From the NCBI GenBank assembly GCA_025766275.1, contig JAFKAC010000065.1, positions 1-64,000 on the forward strand: DNA of 64,000 nucleotides, given 5' to 3'. Below, piece by piece: positions 10,901 to 19,398 of this stretch. The notes beneath the pieces were generated by a model. The model was given only the letters and a program-made list of their open reading frames with translations, was not told the DNA's origin and did not search any database. The stretch is from Lactarius indigo. Its lineage: Eukaryota > Basidiomycota > Agaricomycetes > Russulales > Russulaceae. The position numbers were made by a program, and so were the translations under genes. Within the stretch, counting starts at the first letter, position 1. Every line of letters starts with the position of its first letter.

Positions 10901-13900
10901 CCTACAGGAAAACACCCGTGGACAGTAGTCACTACCCAACACCAAATTGTCTTTCAAGACTTAAAGGAAGCTTTCCCTGGTATCAACAAAGTCGAGAACG
11001 TGAACTACAACACCCTACACGCCATCTTCAAAGGAAAGAACGTCCGTTGGAACTTTGTAAACGAGCAGTGGATCTACCTAAACAACAAACCAGTCCACTT
11101 CAACACACCTAGTGAATCCGACGATTCGAAAAGTGATACAGAAGAAGTATCACAAATCCTAGACACTACCACAAAGAAACTTTCTGGTCTACTGTCCCAA
11201 GTAACCTCTCGACCCTCGACACCCCAGATCTCCCCTAGTACTGCTGGCCCAAGCCGCCTCCCTGCACCAGTTCCCCCATGTCGACTCCCATCACCACCTC
11301 TGACCATTCAAGCATCTTCCTCAGCACCCCCCTTATCCATTCCCCCCCTACCCACTGCAATGGCAGCCCCTGCACCTGCAAAAATCTTAGGCGCAGCGCC
11401 TGAGCCCTTTGATGGCAAGCCCAACCATGCTGAAGCTTTTTGGAACAACCTAGCCAACTACTTCCACCTAAACCAAGATATCTTTAATACAGAAGATAAA
11501 AAGATATCTACTGCTCTCACCTACTTCAAGGTGGGGACCTCAGCCGGAGAATGGGCTCAAGATAGACAAAAGAAAGCCTTGAACCCAACCGGAGGAGCGG
11601 CAATATCCTTTGGCACCTGGGCGCAGTTCAAAACTGACTTTGATGCACACTTCGTTCCTGGTCATACTGCCATGGAATCCACCAACAAAATGTACTCTCT
11701 AAAGATGGGAACCCGACCTTTCAACGAATGGTTCCAAGAATGGTCAACCCATGCTACGCGAAGTGGTGCAAATGAACAAACCAAGATGTATGCGTTCCGA
11801 CAAGCTATCCCAACAGCTCTAAACATGAAGTTGCTTGGCATATCCCCTATCCCTACCACCTTCGACACCCTTGTTGAGAAAGCAAGAGAATTTGATCGCG
11901 CATATCGAATTTATGCTGGTCACGCCATTAACCAGTTCAACAAAACCCATAAACCCACCTCAGGGCAAGCAGTCCTAGCAGAGGACGATAGCGTAAATGT
12001 CAACGCTTCCTCTTCACGCACCACCAAACCCAAGGCCAAGCTTACCAAGGAAGAGCGAGAGTATCGCTTCAAGAATAAGCTCTGCCTGTACTGTGGCAAA
12101 CCAGGCCACGTACTTAAAGAATGTCACGCCAAAACGGCAGCCATGAAGGCCAAAGGAGGCCAATCCAACAACAACGCTAGGACGCGCGGCGCCTTTGTTG
12201 ATGAACCAAGTCAGGAGGAAGCACCTGCTGACCACCCAGCAAACATTGGAGCGGTATATCGAGAGATACTCCCTTTTGACCCGGATGCACGTCCGCGTTC
12301 GGTGCCTATTAATGAGGATTTTTAGGCTCTTCCATCGTAGCACTGTCGATTGGAAGTATTCGTGCCAGTAGCGTTGTACACGGCCTTTCCCTACTAGAGA
12401 CGCTCGGAGCCGAGCATGTACCTGTAGAAACAATTCGGAATAGGAGAGCTCCTTCAATTGTTCTCAGAGTTACACTAGTAGGAAAGAAGTCTGGCAAAGA
12501 AATCAGTGCCCGTGCCCTGTTGGACAGTGGTGTGGAGGGCATCATCGTGGATGATGGGTTTGCGCGTGCAAACAACCTAACAATGCGAACACTAATTAAA
12601 CCCTTACCAGTTAGAAACGTGGATGGGTCTCCCAACAAGACGGGATCTGTTAGGTATACTACGATCCAGAGACTACGGATCAGAACTTCTGATGACAACT
12701 ACCACGACGAAACCGTGGAACTCTATGCAACTACCCTAGGGGAGCACAATATAATCTTAGGAACAGATTGGCTCCAAGCACATAATCCTGAAATCGATTG
12801 GCATCAACCAAAAATAGCCTTCACACGATGCCCAAAAACCTGTACCCTGTCCTCCTCAGCAGTTGTCATCTCTTCGAAAACACCGCAAACGCGACATACG
12901 ACTATTAACATCCTCGAACTCGACTCTGGCCAAGAAACCTGTCTCCCCATAGAAGAGGAAAGTGAACCCCTGGAACCTGCCTTCATTGACGATGCCTGCG
13001 AACCCTGGCTGTGTATCCACAGCTTTAGCAAATATGACCACCTTGCCATCCGAGCAAAAGTAACTACAAGCACCAAGATAGCAGCACGCACTGCACCTAA
13101 GCCTTCCACCGACCACATTCCGAGCCACTTCCAACGATACACTAAAGTATTCAGCGAAATCGCATCCCACCAACTACCCCAACATCAGCCCTGGGATCAC
13201 GCAATTGACCTCAAACCAGGAGCCACTATGAAGAATTGTGGCATTTATCGACTTACACCAAAGGAATCCGATGCCCTCAAGGATTACATCTCTGAACACC
13301 TAAAGAAAGGATACATTCGACCATCTAAGTCACCCATGGCCTCCCCCTTCTTCTTTGTCGACAAAAAGGATGGCAAACTCCGACCTGTACAAGACTACCG
13401 CGCCCTCAACGACATAACCATTAAGAACGCAGCCCCCCTTCCCCTTATCCCTGAACTTATCGACAAACTCCATGATGCGCGCTACTTTACCAAGCTAGAT
13501 ATTCGTTGAGGATACAACAATATCCGCATCCGCGAAGGCGATGAATACAAGGCAGCCTTCAAAACATCCTTAGGACTCTTCGAGCCAACCGTAATGACTT
13601 TTGGCCTCTGCAATGCCCCTGCTACTTTCCAAACATTCATGAACCAAATCTTCGAGTCCTTGATTGACGGTGGACACGTAGTGGTCTACCTCGATGACAT
13701 CTTGATCTTCACAGAAGATATCTCCTCACTCACAGCATTGACACACGACGTGCTTCAGCGGCTGGAACGCCACGACCTCTACCTGAAACCTGAAAAATGT
13801 ACATTTGCACAAACCTCAGTCAAATACCTCGGAATCGTCATTTCCGATGGCGAGGTCTCTATGGATCCTGCAAAGGTTGCAGGTATTACTCAATGGCCCA

Positions 13901-16900
13901 CTCCGTGCACTGTCAAACAAGTACAAGCCTTTCTAGGCTTTTGCAACTTCTATCAACACTTCATTAAAGACTACTCCACGATCGCCCGTCCATTGTTTGA
14001 CCTAACCAAGAAAGATGTCCCCTTTTCTTGGGGTACTGCGGCGGAAAACGCTTTCCACACCCTGATTAAATGCTTCACCAAAGCTCCTGTCCTTGCCCTA
14101 CCTGACCATTCTAAACCCTTCCGCCTCATCACTGATGCGAGTGATTTTGCTACCAGTGCCATCCTGGAACAACCTGATGCCTTGCAACGTTGGCACCCCG
14201 TCGCCTTCCTTTCTAAGTCCCTCCTTCCTGCCGAGCATCACTACGAAATCTGTGACAAGGAACTTCTTGCCATCGTCCATGCCTTACATGCTTTCCGCCA
14301 CTACCTGGAAGGGCGGGAAGACGTTACTGAAATCTGGTCTGACCATGGCAACCTTGTCTATTTTACCACGAAACAGAAACTTTCCCGCCGACAGGCCCGT
14401 TGGGCCCTGTTCCTCTCTCGCTTCCAGTTCATCATCATCCACAAACCTGGAATGCAGAACAAATCTGATGCACTGTCTCGGCGTCCAGATCATAAAAAGG
14501 GGATAGCGGATGAAGATGAAAAGCAAGTACTCCTGGACACCAAATATTTTTCCATCAATGCAGTACAAAGAACTGCAGTAACCATCCAGGGAGATACCAC
14601 CCTCCAGCAACGTATCAAAAACACCCAGACCTATGACAAGGAAGTCAGCATGGCCCTAGAATCCCTTCTAAAAAACGGCCCTCGATCCCTAGCTAGAGGA
14701 CTAGAAGAGTGGAACTTAGAAGACGGCATTATCTTGTTCAAAGGACAAGTCTACGTTCCAAAAGACGATAACCTACGAAGAGACATTGTTAAAACATACC
14801 ATGACCACATTGCCACAGGACATCCAGGGTGATGGAAGACCTATGAGTTAATATCCCGGGACTTCTGGTGGCCAGGAATATCAACATTCGTTAAGACCTA
14901 TGTTGATGGTTGCGCCACATGCCAAACCACTAAAATCAAACCACGTACCCAAGTACCCCTACAACCAAATGCAATACCTGAAGAAATATGGGGAACCATC
15001 ACAATGGACTTCATCACCGACCTTCCCCTATCCCACAACTATGATTCACTATTTGTAGTGGTCGACCGACTCAGCAAAGCAATAGTCATTTCCCCTTGCA
15101 ACAAAACCATCACTGCAGACGAAACAGCTCAACTCTACCTTGAAAATGTCTGGAGACGTACTGGTCTACCTTGACAAGTCATCTCCGACAGAGGCCCCCA
15201 ATTTGCATCAAAGGTCATGCAAGAAATTTGGAACAAACTTGGAGTTAAATCCACACTATCTACAGCTTTCCACCCACAAACCGATGGAGAAACTGAACGG
15301 GTCAACCAAGAACTTGAACAATACCTTCGCGTCTTCTGCAACTTCCAACAAGATAACTGGGTGGATCTAATTCCATTCATGGAATTTGCACACAATGCCC
15401 AACAACACAGCGCAACCCACAAATCACCCTTCGAGGTTTGGTATGGATACAAACCAGAGTTCATTCCCCCTACCCATTTCACCACCAAAATACCTGCAGC
15501 CGAGGAAAGACTAAATGTACTAAATCAAATCCACTCCGAAGTTACCGCAGCCCTTAAGGTAGCAGCGGAAGTCATGAGGGGGTCAAAAACACCTACCCCC
15601 TCTCACAAATTCAAGACAGGCGATTTAGTCTGGCTGGAAGGAACCAACATCCATACTACCCACCCCAAAGCTAAACTCGCCCCACGACGCCACGGCCCCT
15701 TTAAGGTCCTTTCCACCTGGGGAGTCAATTGCAAACTCCAACTTCCAAAAACATGGCGCATTCACCCAGTCTTCCACAACTCCTTGATCTCCCCGTATAA
15801 AGAAAACACTACACATGGACCCAACTTCACCAGACCACCCCCTGAAATCATCCAAGGGGAAGACGAACACTACGAAGTGGAAAAGGTCCTGCAATCCAAG
15901 GTATCGCCTAACAAGAAGGGCATACTCTACTTGATCAAGTGGAAAGGGTACCCCGACTCGGAAAACTCCTGGCTCCCCTCCTCCCAAATGACCCATGCGC
16001 AAGACCTTGTTAGTCAATTTCACAAGGCCAACCCCAGTGCCCCTAAACCAAAGTCAACTAGTGCTAGTGGAATAGCACAACGTTAAAAAGGGGATACTGT
16101 CACGAACCTATAAACCTGGTCGTGACTCAAGGCGCTTAGGACCGGTCCGGATCGGTCCGGGCTTATGTCATCAACTTCCTAAAGGGGAAATCCGAAATCG
16201 GAGTTTGAATTTCGCTCTCCGACGGTCACGTGATGTGTCACGTGATTACTCTGTCTTTCCAAGTCACATGCATATCTGCACGTGTATCAATCAACGGTTG
16301 ATCGTTTATCGATCAACGAAGATAATCAACCGAGTCACAAGGAACATGTGTCCTAATCATGGGTTCCGCAGCTGCTGCGGAATCACACCACTATGGCGCA
16401 ATATGGCGTCATTGACTGCGGCGCAGTCGTACCATGCTTATCCTTTATTCTAATTGGACAGTATTAATAGCTTGTCTCTGGAATGTTCCAATCCGCAGTA
16501 TTGCGCAGCACTCGTGGACAGGCCCTAAGCCTGCCCTAAACCTACGCACAGACCACCCCCTGTAGTATATAAGCTAGCGCAATCTATCGGACAGTCCCTC
16601 AGACTGTCCACTTGTGACATCTTCCTCTCTTGCCTCTCAGCTCCTTTGAGTGCCCCACCTTGTGTGCGCCACTATCTTCTTTGAGCCAAGACACCTCCTC
16701 TTCGTCCCCTTTGACGCTCTCTCCATCTCTACCTTGCCCGCCGTCGTCTTCAACCGTATCCCTCGCTGTCGAGTGACAGTGAGTTCACCACAGTGAGTAT
16801 GCCGATCAGGTCGATGTTTGGGCATCCGAGTCTTTGATTTCGCTTATGCAATGCAAGGTCTACATACCCGCTATTGCAGAATATGTGCCTCCGCAATTAG

Positions 16901-18098
16901 TGCAGTGTCTCTCCGCATTCTTGGACTTCTGCTATCTTGTACGCCGCTGTGAAATTGGTGAGTCCGATCTGACCGCCATCAGAAAGGCACTACGGACATT
17001 TCACGCAACCTGTGAGATTTTCCGTACGTCCGGTGTCCGCCCCAAGGGATTCAATCTCCCACGCCAGCACTCCATGGTGCATTACGTGCACCTGATTCAA
17101 GAATTCGGCGCACCGAATGGGTTATGCTCTTCGATCACTGAGTCTCGGCACATCACTGCAGTGAAGAAACCGTGGCGATGCTCAAATCATTACGAGCCAC
17201 TTGGGCAGATGTTGCTGACGAACCAGCGACTTGACAAGCTCTTGTCTGCTCATGTCAATTTCATAGCACGCGGGATGTTATCTGAAGAGCGAATGCCAAG
17301 CCCAGTCACAAGGCCTGCCAGTAACAATGACGAAGACGCCGATGGTGCTATCGACGGTGATATCGAAGGGGAGGTGGTTCTTGCCGTTTGCCCACGTAAG
17401 TCCTCTCTTTTCAATTCTCGTGACAGGTAACTCATGTCACAGAGTCCGGGTATCCCACTGATCTTGCATCCCTGGCCGAACACATTCACACGCCCAACCT
17501 GCCACTACTCACGCAGCAATTCCTCTTTGACCAGCTCAACCCCGATGAACCACCTGCAGTACAGCAGCCTTGGGCAGTCCTTCCCAACATCCAATTGAAG
17601 GTGTTGGTGTTCCATTCTGCACGTGCCATATTCTATGCGCCAAGCGACGTTTCGGGTTCACATGGCATGCACTGCCAAATAATTCGGTCCACGCCTTCTT
17701 GGTGTCAGAAGGAAGCACGATACAATTGTGTCCTGATCGTAGAAGATCAGGGCCAGCCAGGAATGCGGGGAATGATCGTTGGGCGCGTTCATACATTTTT
17801 CTCTTTTACGTACAATGAAACTGTTTACCCTTGCGCCCTCATTGATCGCTTTAAATGTGTAGGCCGGGGTCCCGATCCTGTTACAGGGATGTGGAGAGTT
17901 CAGCCAGAGTTTATTGGCTCGCGGCATGCTCAGTGTGTGGTACACATCGAGACGATCTTGCGTAACGTTCACCTGATACCGGTTTTTGGTTCAGGGTCCA
18001 TTCCCCATCAGCTTCATTATTCCAACTCACTAGACTTGTTCTCAATGTACTACGTTAATAAATATGCAGACCATCACTCATTTGAGGTGGTGGTCTAG
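4901..18098 (+). CDS. Plavaka-type transposase (9 exons, about 962 aa)
   Basis: Exons are 4901-5240, 5310-5821, 5879-6083, 6140-6368, 6440-6575, 6627-6802, 6856-6952, 16858-17395 and 17443-18098. All phases match and no internal stop is present. ATG 4901 is chosen because the C2H2 finger characteristic of the family follows at once (C7, C12, H25, H30). A Pro/Ser-rich linker comes next, then the conserved core: the WSPF motif in exon 2, GSDKT and the LSVGNLHNEAR-like segment in exon 3, a Cys pair and LDGAGGRR in exons 4-5, FPRADIHE...LLHQIIKG in exon 6 and FKQWMGDDSKALMK in exon 7. The Cys-poor C-terminal domain ends in a YVNKYADHHSFEVVV tail. It is expected to cut and rejoin the transposon ends in the nucleus with an RNase H-like fold. 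Intron 7 contains a whole Gypsy element. Confidence 0.85.
6953..6957 (+). repeat. Target-site duplication GTGAG, left copy (also the intron 7 donor)
   Basis: GTGAG at 6953-6957 and again at 16793-16797 flank the Gypsy-1 LTRs. It is also the first five bases of transposase intron 7. Because the LTR begins with T, the left copy still reads GTGAGT; the right copy is followed by the original T and also reads GTGAGT. Confidence 0.9.
6958..7652 (+). repeat. Gypsy-1 5' LTR (695 bp)
   Basis: It starts TGTCACG and ends CACCACA. It holds a paired TCACGTGA site (7086, 7098), a TATATAA box (7426-7432) and a hairpin GGACAGTC-CCTCA-GACTGTCC at 7449-7469. It matches the right LTR except at ten CpG transitions. 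Confidence 0.95.
7426..7470 (+). promoter_or_regulatory. Gypsy-1 core promoter and predicted RNA 5' end
   Basis: TATATAA is at 7426. About 35 nt downstream lies AGACTGTCCA (7461-7470), the exact reverse complement of the primer site at 7655-7664. This is where a Tf1-like self-priming RNA should begin. The start site is inferred. Confidence 0.6.
7655..7664 (+). other. Gypsy-1 self-priming primer-binding site
   Basis: TGGACAGTCT begins 2 nt after the LTR and is complementary over 10 nt to LTR positions 7461-7470. I see no tRNA 3'-end match. Self-priming from the RNA 5' end is established for Tf1/sushi-type chromoviruses; the use here is inferred. Confidence 0.65.
7694..8956 (+). CDS. Gypsy-1 ORF1, proline-rich protein without any methionine codon
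   Basis: An open frame of about 425 codons (open from 7679, first GTG at 7694) with no ATG in frame. The N-terminal half is Pro/Ser/Thr-rich and low complexity. The C-terminal 180 residues look globular, with a run of aromatic residues near the end (YAYHQAYFFEDLVRSAP). An acceptor-like CTGAC...CCCCAG precedes it, so it might be spliced to a 5' exon; no ATG exists between the predicted RNA start (7461) and 7710, however. The first ATG (7710) is in another frame and reads only to 7943. Function is unknown; it may be an N-terminal Gag-like product made by non-AUG initiation. The call as coding rests on length, the absence of stops and its place in the series of frames upstream of gag. Confidence 0.45.
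   Translation: MTDYNYEYDFSQYGQWDGDSASYQLEFDNQGSPLDFSRTSPVPSTSAVCLDSLRFTVPYTPATFGGNEPPAPVALVRDTTPELVYPYAPAEEATPRPSPCPLSPSTAQFYEEVLEIIDLNGNLVHLSPEPRATSAPPLRVPTPHPPLSLRGSPSPPPVLPPTPHRSPSPVPVPSRLATPDSPINYEQVAEQGPVFPPAPHPDQENLPPLSATAYQAPPCLLHQGEHPHQYIAVITPQGESWRPASTTLRELIARVPLATSLANFPPIFPSVTPFRLISPHVYTLFPRIVDPTQHPDFPPLYVCSKAIYDLPSPNTPFGTIRYDFREGLRCVFAPLANVHRAGYIDSLVTLEIQDFLDGRIVTTYGHLRFAFDRQIYAYHQAYFFEDLVRSAPHLLAYCLSPRIPADPFSFISTFPDDQPL
9064..10047 (+). CDS. Gypsy-1 ORF2, unknown protein without any methionine codon
   Basis: An open frame of 327 codons beginning near a GTG at 9064, again with no in-frame ATG. The composition is not low complexity: W-, Y-, L- and charge-rich segments suggest a folded domain (for example LLYWHLSN, YLWFVHIPPRQDHYVRQLEDGFF). 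The C-terminus has a Cys cluster CWCSQEVCTCGYR that could bind metal. I do not recognise the family. It lies between ORF1 and ORF3 in the region between the 5' LTR and gag. Separating it from ORF1 is a 107-bp T/A-rich spacer with repeated AAGTG words. Confidence 0.45.
   Translation: MPPSTPFTFNLSEEQRLARARVNFESHRQRQLDRYYPVTSTYDLIDNPRLDCWTEPPTALRTLIDLFDFGEVIPERAYHKFIDDLSEVVKAADEQLLYWHLSNSVSATNHPTDQLLVWTKSDYLWFVHIPPRQDHYVRQLEDGFFLHYVDRLRLTYQEIQISFQELRVIIHPDSAPRLVISDSSELTYSFATSVWETTLTNLDRNLVNPSIWHYPPSTSDDPELVSILNARETFQTPPLLRRITDRLPPSSPETEDESSDSNISLHNGDTNQPPSPNDSWGPTLTSGPCWCSQEVCTCGYRPDTPPTPPNIVLWSPGINYLPYREKD
10185..10778 (+). CDS. Gypsy-1 ORF3, basic protein without methionine, overlapping the gag start
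   Basis: An open frame of 197 codons from a GTG at 10185, with no in-frame ATG. The N-terminal third is Pro/Thr/Ser- and Arg-rich. The remainder is W/Y/H-rich with several Arg pairs. Its TGA (10776-10778) overlaps the gag ATG (10775-10777) as ATGA, the arrangement used for coupled termination and reinitiation in several RNA viruses and retroelements. The family is not recognised. Confidence 0.45.
   Translation: MDDRPIASTPSTPVTPRRAPRARRATNTQIPLPSINQAGPSEPVYPSIQATPTARQHSTSSDEAQYLKTQPREIHCHLPEAILVTKSLPTRTPRELDVFRRHCSLLYQNRHNLETLYFSQPLTRISEISTSPLYFQDFLWRSKTILTHFGIWEEYHWIRRSQRPHRPDRAILLPAYKIYYPWNLDSWTVTRLTRRGE
10775..12325 (+). CDS. gag: Gypsy-1 gag (516 aa)
   Basis: A structural protein for the virus-like particle. 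It has a normal ATG and normal Met content. An N-terminal domain (about 1-110) is followed by a Pro/Ser linker, then the capsid region (about 205-370, starting LGAAPEPFDG, with the typical W-rich retrotransposon Gag pattern). A CCHC zinc knuckle CLYCGKPGHVLKEC sits at about 440-453 and would bind nucleic acid. It ends at TAG 12323 directly after the slippery heptamer GGATTTT. No stop interrupts it. Confidence 0.9.
   Translation: MNTQQPLTPEEKAHIPVYFFDPYFSLTDNLYYAKWKEEDISSPTGKHPWTVVTTQHQIVFQDLKEAFPGINKVENVNYNTLHAIFKGKNVRWNFVNEQWIYLNNKPVHFNTPSESDDSKSDTEEVSQILDTTTKKLSGLLSQVTSRPSTPQISPSTAGPSRLPAPVPPCRLPSPPLTIQASSSAPPLSIPPLPTAMAAPAPAKILGAAPEPFDGKPNHAEAFWNNLANYFHLNQDIFNTEDKKISTALTYFKVGTSAGEWAQDRQKKALNPTGGAAISFGTWAQFKTDFDAHFVPGHTAMESTNKMYSLKMGTRPFNEWFQEWSTHATRSGANEQTKMYAFRQAIPTALNMKLLGISPIPTTFDTLVEKAREFDRAYRIYAGHAINQFNKTHKPTSGQAVLAEDDSVNVNASSSRTTKPKAKLTKEEREYRFKNKLCLYCGKPGHVLKECHAKTAAMKAKGGQSNNNARTRGAFVDEPSQEEAPADHPANIGAVYREILPFDPDARPRSVPINEDF
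12316..12356 (+). promoter_or_regulatory. Gypsy-1 gag-pol -1 frameshift signal
   Basis: The heptamer G-GAT-TTT (12316-12322) is in the gag frame and touches the gag TAG. After a 6-nt spacer a stem CTTCCATCG / CGATTGGAAG (12329-12337 with 12347-12356, one bulged T) follows. A -1 slip enters pol, open in that frame. The same heptamer type followed by TAG is known from plant RNA viruses. Confidence 0.7.
12320..16086 (+). pseudogene. pol: Gypsy-1 pol (PR-RT-RH-IN-chromodomain), broken by three TGA codons
   Basis: One frame is continuous to TAA 16086 apart from TGA at 13507, 14830 and 15172. Domains in order are: aspartic protease (LLDSGVEG at about 12517, ILGTDW at about 12755); reverse transcriptase (FFFVDKKDGKLRPVQDYRAL at 13350, catalytic YLDD at about 13686); RNase H (TDASDF at about 14131); integrase with HHCC finger (HIATGHPG...CATCQ), DDE residues (MDFITD, SDRGPQF, GETERVNQ) and a GPY/F-like segment; and a C-terminal chromodomain (KGILYLIKWKGYPDSENSW at about 15920). 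The TGA at 13507 replaces the conserved Trp after TKLDIR, so was TGG. The other two sit where Arg is expected and fit CGA to TGA. The 3' end lies 11 nt before the LTR, beside the polypurine tract. Confidence 0.9.
16098..16792 (+). repeat. Gypsy-1 3' LTR (695 bp)
   Basis: The same length as the 5' LTR and differing from it at ten positions, all C/T or G/A in a CpG. It is followed by the second GTGAG (16793-16797), which re-creates the transposase intron donor. Confidence 0.95.
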
Positions 18099-19348
18099 AA
18101 TCAGACTCTAGCGTGATGGCGTGCTTCGCCTATTGTTCGCCAATTGATAGTTTCTGCTCCGGTCCACCGGTTGCCATCCTTCCAATGTAACGGCAGCGCG
18201 GCCCTTGGGCCCGAAACTGGCTGTTTCCGAGTATCTCAGCCACTCCGAAACTGTCAGCCGTCACGCCTTATCTCGTCCATCACCATCAACTTGTTTTTCG
18301 CTCACTTTGCCTCGCCTCGCTTTTTCTTCTCTCTCTTCCAACATCTTATCCTCGAAACTGTCATTTCTCGCCTTGCACCCCTGTCCCTTCCGCCATCGCC
18401 GGACGCCCCTCGATCGCCCGCACCATACTGGCGTCGGGGCTAACGTCGCCTTCAAGCCTCCCAACTGCGACGCCAACGGCCTCAAGTCAACCATGCTTCC
18501 ACCACTCACCATTCCTTTGCTTTCCCCGACGTCTTCATCGCCTCCTTCATGTCTTCACCCTCGGCCGATCGACTTCGCATCATCGCCTCTCAAGCCACGA
18601 CTCTTCGTCGGATTATTCTAGTTCGCGCTCTCTGTCTCGGGCACAGGCGCGCCCAATATCTTTTAAATTTTCCTTTCTTCTGACGCTTTCTTTGTACTCG
18701 TAGTGCGCGTCGTTGATACCTCCGGCGCTGTCGTTCAGCCACGCTCCCTTGTTCTCCGACTCTCCTACGTCCATGATGATTCGTACCCTTTTCCCCGCGC
18801 TCGCCTCATGTTTCCACCTGTTGATTCCCTCTCCGCCTTCGACTTTTAGTTTACTTTTCCCCACCTTACCTTTCCCTCCTCACACTTCTCGACTTAGTCG
18901 CGTTTTTGTTTTGTTGACCTTAGGTACAGTCCGCATGTATAAAGGTCTCGGGTTCGCATTCGGAATGTATCAGTTGATCTGCCCATGACTACTCACGCAC
19001 GCGCTTTCGAGCACGTTCACCAAAGGCCTGTTCCGACATATACGGCCTTTTACCACCTGACTACCACCTAGGCATGTCGTACATGTCCACGTTACTAGTG
19101 CATGACGTTTGCTCACTTCCCCTCTACATAACCCGGCACGCTCTGAGATTGGTAAAGAGGCCTGGATTATTGCCTGGAAAGAAAGCAAAATACAGGCCTT
19201 GCCTGGCTGGACATCTGGCAGAAAATTAAGGATCTGGAAACGACGCTGACTCCTGGCATTCTGGAACCTGTCTGGGAACAGACTGGAAAATATCTTCCAG
19301 TTCTCCCAGTACATACAGGTCATCCAGTCCCCGAACAAAATGCTGATG
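18099..19348. repeat. Right non-coding and subterminal region of the Plavaka element
   Basis: This follows the transposase stop. The first 800 bp are pyrimidine-rich with no convincing gene (a 138-codon frame at 18205-18621 has no recognisable motif). A TATA-like TGTATAAAG is at about 18936. From about 19150 the sequence is rich in CTGG/CCAG words, mirroring the left end, and it ends with the inverted CATCAGCATTTT repeat. Confidence 0.45.
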
Positions 19349-19398
19349 CATACGCCCGGCGACTGCACCACACGCTAACTTTATCTTTATTTGAGTAG

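Larger units (their letters stand above)
6958..16792 (+). mobile_element. Gypsy-1, chromodomain Ty3/Gypsy retrotransposon, nested in transposase intron 7
   Basis: It has two 695-bp TG...CA LTRs, a 5-bp GTGAG duplication, a primer site 2 nt inside the left LTR and a polypurine tract AAAAAGGGGA at 16085-16094. The order is ORF1, ORF2, ORF3, gag, then pol (PR-RT-RH-IN-chromodomain) with a -1 frame change between gag and pol. Total length is 9,835 bp, long for the group because of about 3.1 kb of extra open frames before gag. Three in-frame TGA codons in pol (13507, 14830, 15172) make this copy non-autonomous. LTR divergence is 10 in 695. Confidence 0.95.
1530..19348 (+). mobile_element. Plavaka-type DNA transposon, about 8.0 kb without its nested Gypsy
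   Basis: The ends are inverted repeats with a perfect 12-bp CATCAGCATTTT core, imperfect further in, at 1530 and (inverted) ending at 19348. They are flanked by CA on both sides; an alternative reading with ends at CAGCATTTT gives an AT duplication. Next to both ends are arrays of CTGG/CCAG words, like the subterminal repeats of CACTA/EnSpm elements. Inside are a recognisable Plavaka-type transposase gene (4901-18098, +), a divergent accessory gene (2045-4679, -) and a nested Gypsy element (6958-16792). Plavaka elements are a basidiomycete-expanded family that I recall as related to EnSpm/CACTA. The exact ends and duplication length are inferred. Confidence 0.75.
1522..19398 (+). other. Intron 3 of F-box gene A, swollen to 17.9 kb by nested transposons
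   Basis: The equivalent introns in genes B, C and D are 49-51 nt. Here the donor GT at 1522 and the acceptor TAG at 19396-19398 keep the same phase 1, and the branch-point sequence CGCTAAC remains just upstream of the acceptor at about 19372-19378. Removing the element at 1530-19348 and one copy of the 2-bp duplication leaves an intron of about 56 nt. Whether an intron this size is spliced in this fungus cannot be told from DNA. Confidence 0.7.

Noticed and set aside
18205..18621. 138-codon frame in the Plavaka 3' region
   Set aside because: Pyrimidine-rich DNA gives Ser/Pro/Leu-rich translation in several frames; no motif and no splice context.
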